NCBI GenBank assembly: GCA_027492205.1
Contig: JAOZFN010000007.1
Coordinates: 214,045-278,044, forward strand
DNA: 64,000 nucleotides
Source of the DNA: Thermoproteota archaeon
GTDB taxonomy: Archaea > Korarchaeota > Korarchaeia > Korarchaeales > Korarchaeaceae
Direction of reading: 5' to 3'
Part shown: in pieces, positions 58,241 to 64,000 of the stretch
How positions within the stretch are numbered: position 1 is the first letter of the stretch
Layout of the letters: every line of letters begins with the position of its first letter
Translations under genes and position numbers: made by a program
The notes under the pieces: generated by a model
The model's database searches: none
Seen by the model: the letters and a program-made list of their open reading frames with translations, nothing else
What the model was told of the DNA's origin: nothing

Positions 58241-60025
58241 TCACCCGAGGGTGCACCCGATCGGGTTGTGGTCGACCTTCCTCAGCAGCCTCTTGCCCAA
58301 GTACAGGTGCACCGTGCAGGCGAGGCAGGGGTCGTAGCTCCTGACCACCCTCATCGGGTCGACTCCGACCCAGTTGTCGGGAGTGCCGTGGTCCTCAGTT
58401 ACGGGCGTGTCCACTGCAGCCTCCTCCACGGGGCCATGGTCGCCGTCTGCGTCCATCGGGGAGATGTTCCAAGCGGTGGGCGTGATTATCTGGTACCTGT
58501 GTATCTTGCCGTTCTTGACCACTATCCAGTGTCCGAGGGCTCCCCTGGCGGCCTCGTTCATGCCCACTCCCATGGAGAACTCGGGCCTCTCGAACTCGGT
58601 CCAGACGCTGGTCTTGCCCTCGCCGAGGTACTTGATCATGTGGAGCACGTCGAGCAGGGCCGAGGCGGCGTAGTAGGCGTGGTTGTAAGCCCTGGCCTTG
58701 AGCCTCTCTATGGTGTTGATGTACGGCACGCCGCCGTAGCTCAGGTCGGGCACCCTCCACTCGAATTCCATAGCCTCCCAGAGGCTCGGCGGGAGCAGCT
58801 CGCTCTTGGTCTCAGGAAGGGAGATCGTGACCCGACCTCCGCCGGTGTGGATGGCGGAGTACGGGCTGTCGAAGTTGGTCAGGCCAGCCAGGGCTGAGAC
58901 GTAGATCCTCGAGATGGGTCCTGCCTCGACGACGTACTTCCTGCCGGACCTGTCGTACCACCTCGGAGCCGTGCCCCAGGAGTACTTGCCGTTCCAGTCC
59001 CTCTCTTGGGGCTTGGGTATCGTCTCCTTGTTCCACGGGTGCCTCGCGTCAAGCGGGTTGCCCTCGGGATCTTTGTCGAACTCCTGGGACCACTCCTCGT
59101 AGTAGCTGTGGGTTACGAACTGCCTGACGCCCAGGTTGATCTCCTTGAGGTCGTGGGTCACGAGCTCGCCGTGGTAGACCACGCCGGGCGGAAACATCTT
59201 CTTGTCGCCCCACTTGGACATGTTCTCGTACTTCCCGTCGTACTCTTCCGGGTCCTCGATGGTGCCGTAGGCTATCATGTTCGCGGGCCTGGCGCCGGCC
59301 CACTCGTAGCCGACCTCGTAGAGGAACCGGGCTATGTCGTCCCAGACCCTGACGACCAGCTTGGAGAAGCCCGCGAGCGCCATGACCATGCTGAGGGCCT
59401 TGGTGGCCTCGTTGGCCGTCCAGGTCCTCGCCACGCCGCCCGGGACGAACGTGTTGACGTGTGGGTGCTTGGCCCCCAGCAGGGAGGCGAGCTTCCTGGC
59501 GTGCCTCTCCATCTTCAGCGTGTACAGGTAGATGTCGCCCTCGAACGGGTTGAGGGCGGCCATCAGCTCCGCCATGGTGCTCTTGCCGTGCACGTCCCGG
59601 TGCTCGCACGTGAAGTCCTTGGCGGCCTCCCACCAGGCCCTGTTGAACTTGGACACTATCGCCGCGCTGTACTCGGGTCCGGCCAGCTGGAACAGGTGGA
59701 TCGGGTGATCGTACAGGATCTCGGCGGCGTCGGTCAGGTTCCTCAGGACTATCGCGAGCGGGGGTGGGCTGGCTCCGAGGGCCATGTCCTCGGCCATCGC
59801 GGCGGCGTAGGCGTGGGGGACGGGGCAGACCCCGCAGATCCTCTGGTTGATGAATATGGCGTCCGGCGGGTCCCTGCCCTTCAGTATGATCTCGAACCCC
59901 CTGAACATGGTGGCGTAGCTGTGGGCCTCCACAACCTTCCGGGAGTCGGAGTCCATCACCGCGTGGATGGCCATGTGGCCCTCAATCCTGGTGATCGGGT
60001 CCAGGATTACCTCGATCTTCCCCAT
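58241..60025 (-). CDS. [NiFe] hydrogenase large subunit
   Basis: 594 residues carrying the Ni-Fe site. L1 motif RICGVCPVPH and L2 motif DPCLACTVH supply the four cysteines. After the L2 His a further 21 residues (LYLGKRLL...GCTLG) form the C-terminal peptide removed by the maturation protease. The sequence is of the membrane-bound uptake type (group 1), possibly the archaeal subgroup. ATG 60025 chosen (MGKIEVILDPITRIEGH). No own export signal; it travels with the small subunit. Confidence 0.95.
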   Translation of the reverse strand: MGKIEVILDPITRIEGHMAIHAVMDSDSRKVVEAHSYATMFRGFEIILKGRDPPDAIFINQRICGVCPVPHAYAAAMAEDMALGASPPPLAIVLRNLTDAAEILYDHPIHLFQLAGPEYSAAIVSKFNRAWWEAAKDFTCEHRDVHGKSTMAELMAALNPFEGDIYLYTLKMERHARKLASLLGAKHPHVNTFVPGGVARTWTANEATKALSMVMALAGFSKLVVRVWDDIARFLYEVGYEWAGARPANMIAYGTIEDPEEYDGKYENMSKWGDKKMFPPGVVYHGELVTHDLKEINLGVRQFVTHSYYEEWSQEFDKDPEGNPLDARHPWNKETIPKPQERDWNGKYSWGTAPRWYDRSGRKYVVEAGPISRIYVSALAGLTNFDSPYSAIHTGGGRVTISLPETKSELLPPSLWEAMEFEWRVPDLSYGGVPYINTIERLKARAYNHAYYAASALLDVLHMIKYLGEGKTSVWTEFERPEFSMGVGMNEAARGALGHWIVVKNGKIHRYQIITPTAWNISPMDADGDHGPVEEAAVDTPVTEDHGTPDNWVGVDPMRVVRSYDPCLACTVHLYLGKRLLRKVDHNPIGCTLG

Positions 60026-60038
60026 GACCACTCACCCC

Positions 60039-61241
60039 TCACTCCGAGGTCTCGCCCTCCCCCGAGGAGCCCTTCTTGGTGGCGGCGTAGACGAGGCTCC
60101 CTGCGGCTATCGCCCCGACGACAGCTCCGGCCACGGCGGCTCCCTTGGAGGCCGGGGCGGCCACGGGAGTGGGAGTCTCAGGAGGCAGCAGGAAGGTCGG
60201 CAACTCCTTCAGGAAGGGCGCCAGGGGCTCGTCCGGGAAGTCGGGCTCTGTGCATCCTATGCACGGGGATCCATACTCGGTGCACATGCCGACGCCCTCC
60301 ACATAACCCGTCTTGTTGAGCGGGCAGTGGACTATCGGCCCCTTGCAGCCTAGGGCGTACATGCAGAACGGGGCGCCGTACTCCTTGGAGAACTCTCCAA
60401 GGCCGAAGTACACTCCCCTGGAGCATGTCTCGTGGACGGTCTCTCCGTACAGGAAGGTTGGCCTGTTGAACTCGTCCAGCTCAGGCGGCGGGAGGAGGCC
60501 CTTCACCGTCAGGAGGAGGTGGGCTATGGTCTTCACCTGCCAGTCTCCCGCCGCGGGGCAGCCCGGGACGTTTATGACCGGCAAGCCCAGGGCGCTCTTC
60601 CAGTCCCTCCCCAAGACGTCGTAGACCCCCCTGGACCCGGTCGGGTTGGGGGTTCCCGCGGGGATGCCGCCGTAGGTCGCGCAGGTTCCTATGGCGACGA
60701 CCGCGGCCGCCCTCTGGGCCAGCTTCTTCAGCCAGTCCTCGAAGTAGTACTCCTCTCCATCCTTCTCGCCGACCGTGCAGAAGAACCCTCCGGCAGCCTT
60801 GGCCTGATCCTCCGTGGGGACGGACCCCTCCACTATGAGAACGAAGGGATCATACGCTCCCCGTGCGGCTTCCTCCAGTATCCGGTTGGCGTCCCACGCC
60901 TGAGCGGTGGGCCCCTCGGGGCCCTCGAGGTGGTCGACACCCCACTGGGCCATCAGGGTGGGGTGATAGTTGAGCTCGACCGGCGGGACCCCCTTGACCT
61001 GGCCTATCAGGACATCCACGATGCTGGGCTCCACCGCATTGAGCAGGGCGACGCTATCTCCGCTGCACGTCTGGCCCTGGATCCAGATCACGTGTATTGG
61101 CTGTTCCTGGCCCTGCAGAATCCTCTCAACGAGTTTAGAAGCCTTTCTGACGGTCGCGTTAGCCTCAGCCGTCTTGGACATGGCCAAGATGGCGGCATAC
61201 ATCAAGGAGGTCGTCAGGAACTTCCTCCTGTTGAGTTCCAA
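60039..61241 (-). CDS. [NiFe] hydrogenase small subunit, Tat-exported
   Basis: 400 residues. Tat signal LNRRKFLTTSLMYAAILAM; proximal-cluster ligands in WIQGQTCSGD, GTCATYGG and VPGCPAAGD; distal and medial ligands in HETCSRG, CMYALGCKGP, HCPLNK and CTEYGSPCIGCTEPDFPD; C-terminal membrane anchor (VAGAVVGAIAAGSLVYAA). TTG 61241 is preferred over GTG 61250 because GGAGGTG is six bases upstream. First gene of the hydrogenase operon. Confidence 0.95.
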   Translation of the reverse strand: MELNRRKFLTTSLMYAAILAMSKTAEANATVRKASKLVERILQGQEQPIHVIWIQGQTCSGDSVALLNAVEPSIVDVLIGQVKGVPPVELNYHPTLMAQWGVDHLEGPEGPTAQAWDANRILEEAARGAYDPFVLIVEGSVPTEDQAKAAGGFFCTVGEKDGEEYYFEDWLKKLAQRAAAVVAIGTCATYGGIPAGTPNPTGSRGVYDVLGRDWKSALGLPVINVPGCPAAGDWQVKTIAHLLLTVKGLLPPPELDEFNRPTFLYGETVHETCSRGVYFGLGEFSKEYGAPFCMYALGCKGPIVHCPLNKTGYVEGVGMCTEYGSPCIGCTEPDFPDEPLAPFLKELPTFLLPPETPTPVAAPASKGAAVAGAVVGAIAAGSLVYAATKKGSSGEGETSE

Positions 61242-61270
61242 CGGGGTCACCTCCTATCTAGGGGTTAACA

Positions 61271-61287
61271 GTTGTCGACTTGACAAC
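61271..61287. promoter_or_regulatory. Inverted repeat between TATA and start of the hydrogenase operon
   Basis: GTTGTC (61271-61276) and GACAAC (61282-61287) flank five bases, just downstream of the minus-strand TATA and upstream of the expected transcription start near 61265: a repressor-like position. Confidence 0.45.
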
Positions 61288-61298
61288 ATATAAATTGG
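61288..61298 (-). promoter_or_regulatory. TATA box of the hydrogenase operon
   Basis: CAATTTATAT on the minus strand in an AT-rich 250-base gap, about 50 bases before TTG 61241. Leader would be ~25 bases with GGAGGTG. Confidence 0.55.
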
Positions 61299-61300
61299 TC

Positions 61301-61335
61301 TGGTGTTACATTCATCCAAATTTGGTGTTACCAAA
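61301..61335. promoter_or_regulatory. Direct repeats and palindrome upstream of the hydrogenase TATA box
   Basis: TGGTGTTAC occurs at 61301-61309 and 61323-61331, 22 bases apart (about two helix turns). The second copy is part of the perfect palindrome TTTGGT-GTT-ACCAAA (61321-61335). The position just upstream of the TATA/BRE suits an activator. The rest of the gap (61336-61497) is AT-rich without other features. Confidence 0.4.
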
Positions 61336-61497
61336 CCGTTTCTCGTATTGCGATTGTTCTACTAAAAAAGATTCTATCTAATCTATTGTAATTTTTATAT
61401 TTGAAGGATCTTACAACTGTAAAAGGTTAGAGAAGGGCCCGCCCGGGACAGCCCACCAGATCTCCATCGATGTGTCAATGATTTGAACTCATTCGAG

Positions 61498-61992
61498 TCA
61501 GGAGTCCGCTCCCTCGGTGAGTTCCGCCACAAGCCGCTTTATCGACTCTATAGCCTTTGGAAGGGACTCTCGTGCAGTTTCAGACAAATCCAAGCTCAGC
61601 TCCACCCGGGCAGGGTGAACACCGACCAAGAAGACCCTCTTGGGAAGGATCCCCAGCTCCTTGGCCATCGAAAGGACTGAGTCAAGGTCCGCCTCGTGGT
61701 AGCTTAGAGTCATCATGCTGGCCGCCTCGGCCTTATCGACGCCAGCCAGATCCTCGGGCGTGATCCTGAGGACCCTGACCTCTCCGGGCTCTCCGCCCAG
61801 GTCTAACGCGTCTATCACTATGAGGGCGTCGTACTCAGGCAGATCGTGAAGGAGGCTCATGAGGGAGGTGCCGTAGTCGACGGCGTCTACCCCATCAGGC
61901 AGCCTCCCGTTGTTTAGTTCCTCGATGATCGCCGGTCCTATGCCGTCATCGCCCATGAGCCTGTCTCCCACGCCAGCGACGAGGATCTTCAT
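61498..61992 (-). CDS. Hydrogenase maturation protease (HybD/HycI family)
   Basis: 164 residues. Metal-binding carboxylates are in VGDRLMGDDGIGPAII and VIDALDLGG, and the His in MTLSYHEADL, as in Ni-dependent endopeptidases that trim the large subunit C-terminus. ATG 61992; the frame extends upstream without conserved sequence. Divergent from hypD, and downstream of nothing on its strand. Confidence 0.92.
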   Translation of the reverse strand: MKILVAGVGDRLMGDDGIGPAIIEELNNGRLPDGVDAVDYGTSLMSLLHDLPEYDALIVIDALDLGGEPGEVRVLRITPEDLAGVDKAEAASMMTLSYHEADLDSVLSMAKELGILPKRVFLVGVHPARVELSLDLSETARESLPKAIESIKRLVAELTEGADS

Positions 61993-62079
61993 GTCCTCCT
62001 GAACCCACCGAGTCCCGCTGAAAAGCTTGCCCCGCGCGACGGCGAGGTTATCAATTCCACCATCACCCACCAGGCCGCG

Positions 62080-63258
62080 ATGGCCGAGGATCGGGGAGAT
62101 CTCGCAGAGCTCGTTCAGAAATTCAGGAAGAGAGATCTGGCCGACAGGATAGCCTCGGCGATATCCAAGGCCGCCGACGGCATCTCGGAGACGGTCAAGA
62201 TCATGGACTTCTGCGGCACCCACGAATGGACGATCACCCACTACGGCCTGAGGTCCCTCATGCCCCCGAACGTCGAGCTGGTCGCTGGCCCCGGCTGCCC
62301 GGTCTGCATAACCCCGGGCTACTACGTGGAGGCTGCGGTTAGGCTGGCAATGGACGGGGTGCGGGTCTTCACCTACGGAGACTCGTACCGGCTCCAGGGA
62401 CCCCCGAGGACGGACCTCCCCAAGAGCCTCGAGGAGGCCAAGCTGCGGGGCGGGAAGGTGGAGGTGGTGTACAGCGTGCTGGACGCGGTCAGGATAGCCC
62501 GAGAGGATGGCGAGGAATCCGTGTTCCTGGCGGTCGGGTTCGAGACCACCGCGCCGGCGACTCTCGTGCCGATACGGTCCGGAGACGCTCCGGACAGCCT
62601 GAGGTTCATCAACGTGCACAGGCTGACCCCGCCGATAACGAGATACGTGCTCGAGACGCACCCCGAGGCTCCGATAAGGGGTATAATAGCGCCGGGGCAC
62701 GTGTCCGCCATCACGGGGGCGAAGGCCTGGGCGTTCATACCGGAGGAGTACGGGATCCCCACCGTGGTCGCCGGCTTTGAGCCGATAGACGTCCTCTTAG
62801 CTATCTTAGAGATCTTGAGGCAGATCAAGAAGGGAGAGGCCAGTCTGGTCAACGAGTACTCGAGGGTGGTGAGCTGGGAGGGGAACCTCGAGGCCCAGAA
62901 GCTCATGGGGGAGACGTGTGACGTGGTGGACGCCGGCTGGAGGGGGATAGGGTTCGTCCCGGACAGCGGCCTGGCCTTCAAGGGCGAGTTTCGAAGGTAC
63001 GACGCGCTTGAGGCCTACGGGATACCGGAGCTCACGCCGGAGGCGTGGGAGAGGGACCTCCCCCCGGGCTGCAGGTGCGCCGAGGTCACCCTCGGCATGG
63101 CGAGGCCCACAGACTGCTCCATGTTCCTCAGGGCGTGCACCCCGGAGAGCCCCTACGGACCGTGCATGGTGTCATCTGAGGGGACCTGCGCCATATGGGC
63201 GAAGTTCGGCGGAGGGGGGCTTGCGGAAGAAGTTGGCAGGGAACTCGGGGTCATCTGA
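62080..63258 (+). CDS. hypD: HypD, Fe(CN)2CO assembly scaffold
   Basis: 392 residues. KIMDFCGTHEWT supplies the first conserved Cys; PGCPVCITP, GFETTAPATL, GPGHVS-like APGHVSAITG, and DAGWRGIGFVPDSGL are family blocks. Cluster ligands follow at GCRCAEVTLGMARPTDCSMF and ACTPESPYGPCMVSSEGTCAIW. ATG 62080; a possible TATA (GTTATCAAT, 62045-62053) lies about 30 bases upstream. Confidence 0.95.
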   Translation: MAEDRGDLAELVQKFRKRDLADRIASAISKAADGISETVKIMDFCGTHEWTITHYGLRSLMPPNVELVAGPGCPVCITPGYYVEAAVRLAMDGVRVFTYGDSYRLQGPPRTDLPKSLEEAKLRGGKVEVVYSVLDAVRIAREDGEESVFLAVGFETTAPATLVPIRSGDAPDSLRFINVHRLTPPITRYVLETHPEAPIRGIIAPGHVSAITGAKAWAFIPEEYGIPTVVAGFEPIDVLLAILEILRQIKKGEASLVNEYSRVVSWEGNLEAQKLMGETCDVVDAGWRGIGFVPDSGLAFKGEFRRYDALEAYGIPELTPEAWERDLPPGCRCAEVTLGMARPTDCSMFLRACTPESPYGPCMVSSEGTCAIWAKFGGGGLAEEVGRELGVI

Positions 63259-63317
63259 TTGATCCCGGCGATCCAGGTTTGCGGGCCTAGTCCACCGCCC
63301 AGCGTTGGCGGGGGAAC

Positions 63318-64000
63318 TCAGCCGCGGTGAGGCCGTCCGCTGAGACGCCTGAGGAGTTCCTGGGTGAGTTCACCCAGCCTCACCGGCGCCCTACCGGGAG
63401 AGTGGGGGAACAGGGCCCTGAACACTCTAACGGCCGTGGGGGGCTCCACTCCAACGGATTCTAGCTCATCACCATCAGAGAGGACCTCTTCAGGCCGACC
63501 TGAGGAACGGATGCGTCCCTCCACCATCAGATACACCCTGTCGGCGAACTCGGCCGCCAAGTCTGAACTCTGCGTGGCCACGACCACGATCTTCTTCCTC
63601 AGCCTGGCGTCTAGAAGGATCCCCTCCAGAGCCCGGCGGCCCTCTAGATCCAGAGAGGCCGTGGGTTCGTCCAAGAGGATTATCATAGGATCGTGAGCCA
63701 GCAGTCCGGCGAGGGCGACCCTGGCCGCCTGGCCGCTGCTCAGGCGGTGCGGAGACCGCCGAGCGAGGTGGGAGATCCCCAGGGCCGACAGGGCAGACTC
63801 AACCCGAGACCTCAGCTCCTCGCCCCTCAGGCCAAGCTGACTCGGGCCCAGCGCCACATCCTCCCAAACGGTGGGCGCCAGGAGCTGATCCCTCGGGTTC
63901 TGAAAGAGCACCCCACAGATCCTTCTGTACCCGTCTCGGAGGGCCGAAATGGGCCTGCCGCCGAGCAGGACCTCTCCAGATGTCGGCTCCAGCAGATCGG
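63318..64000 (-). CDS. CbiO/NikO-like ABC transporter ATPase (5' end outside window)
   Basis: Energy-coupling ATPase of an ECF-type transporter, cut by the window edge. Visible are the Q-loop with VLFQNPRDQLLAPTVWEDVA, signature RLSSGQAARVALA, Walker B MIILLDEPTASLD and the switch region VVATQSSDL (Gln where His is usual). Walker A lies outside. The frame is open to base 64000. Its neighbours suggest Ni or Co uptake for the hydrogenase, but other substrates are possible. Convergent with hypD, 59 bases apart. Confidence 0.85.
   Translation of the reverse strand, partial: DLLEPTSGEVLLGGRPISALRDGYRRICGVLFQNPRDQLLAPTVWEDVALGPSQLGLRGEELRSRVESALSALGISHLARRSPHRLSSGQAARVALAGLLAHDPMIILLDEPTASLDLEGRRALEGILLDARLRKKIVVVATQSSDLAAEFADRVYLMVEGRIRSSGRPEEVLSDGDELESVGVEPPTAVRVFRALFPHSPGRAPVRLGELTQELLRRLSGRPHRG

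Noticed and set aside
59006-60319. 437-codon open frame opposite the hydrogenase genes
   Set aside because: Antisense shadow of the large and small subunit genes, with no recognisable domain.
61993-62700. N-terminal extension of the maturation protease
   Set aside because: It lies opposite hypD and lacks protease-family sequence; ATG 61992 gives the usual start.
1-64000. CRISPR arrays, transposases and rRNA genes
   Set aside because: Looked for on both strands; no regularly spaced repeats, transposase motifs or rRNA-like stretches were seen.

Overview
The window is GC-rich archaeal DNA packed with genes. Evidence for an archaeon: an archaeal-order ribosomal protein cluster with eukaryote-like members (eS4, eL32, eL19, eL34, eL14), Cbf5, the archaeal class of CCA-adding enzyme, archaeal PheST, TATA-box promoters with many leaderless starts, and Shine-Dalgarno sites (GAGGTG/GGAGG) inside operons. 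The eL14/eL34/Cbf5 set, an apparent cbf5 mini-intron and a Mrp/MinD-type ATPase in place of HypB suggest a thermophilic TACK-type archaeon (Thermoproteota or Korarchaeota-like). I cannot place it more precisely. No rRNA genes, CRISPR arrays or transposases were seen.

Layout. 1-2040: a metallophosphoesterase (cut by the window edge) and a COG2509-type FAD protein. 2058-12404: ribosomal protein/secY cluster from uL14 to cbf5, lacking adk and cmk. 12430-12603: tRNA-Ser(GGA) and tRNA-Val(TAC). 12628-19698: radical SAM protein, TruA, CCA-adding enzyme, enolase, M42 peptidase, Mth938-like protein. 19750-21677: two decayed genes for secreted proteins. 21789-28715: PheST, DUF763, radical SAM, phosphoesterase, HAD protein. 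28743-40016: an accessory region with an AEC carrier, two VapBC-type pairs (one with a nonsense-mutated toxin), two paralogous methyltransferases flanking an AT-richer ABC-transporter/secreted-protein module, and two MFS carriers. 40296-46345: nitrilase-family enzyme, AbrB-PhoU regulator, ECF-S-like protein with a type II pantothenate-kinase-like protein, Nudix protein, membrane protein, M20 peptidase. 46403-64000: energy metabolism.

The last block encodes two Tat-exported, quinone-linked oxidoreductases of the same plan (catalytic subunit, four-cluster ferredoxin, NrfD-like membrane subunit). One is a cysteine-containing formate dehydrogenase (fdhA, fdhB, nrfD-like, fdhE), the other a group 1-like [NiFe] hydrogenase. 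Between and beside them lie the maturation genes hypA, hypB-like ATPase, hypC, hypE, hypD, a maturation protease and fdhD. A CbiO/NikO-like ATPase beside hypD may take part in metal uptake. hypF is not in the window. Together these suggest an organism that uses external H2 and formate as electron donors, or interconverts them through the quinone pool (inference).

The points most worth following are the 21-nt stop-containing insertion in the cbf5 catalytic motif, the ABC/secreted-protein module between duplicated methyltransferases, the decayed secreted-protein pair, a nonsense codon exactly at a catalytic position of a VapC toxin, the FdhD that lacks its usual cysteines, and a set of palindromes placed at the hydrogenase, fdhD and M20 promoters.
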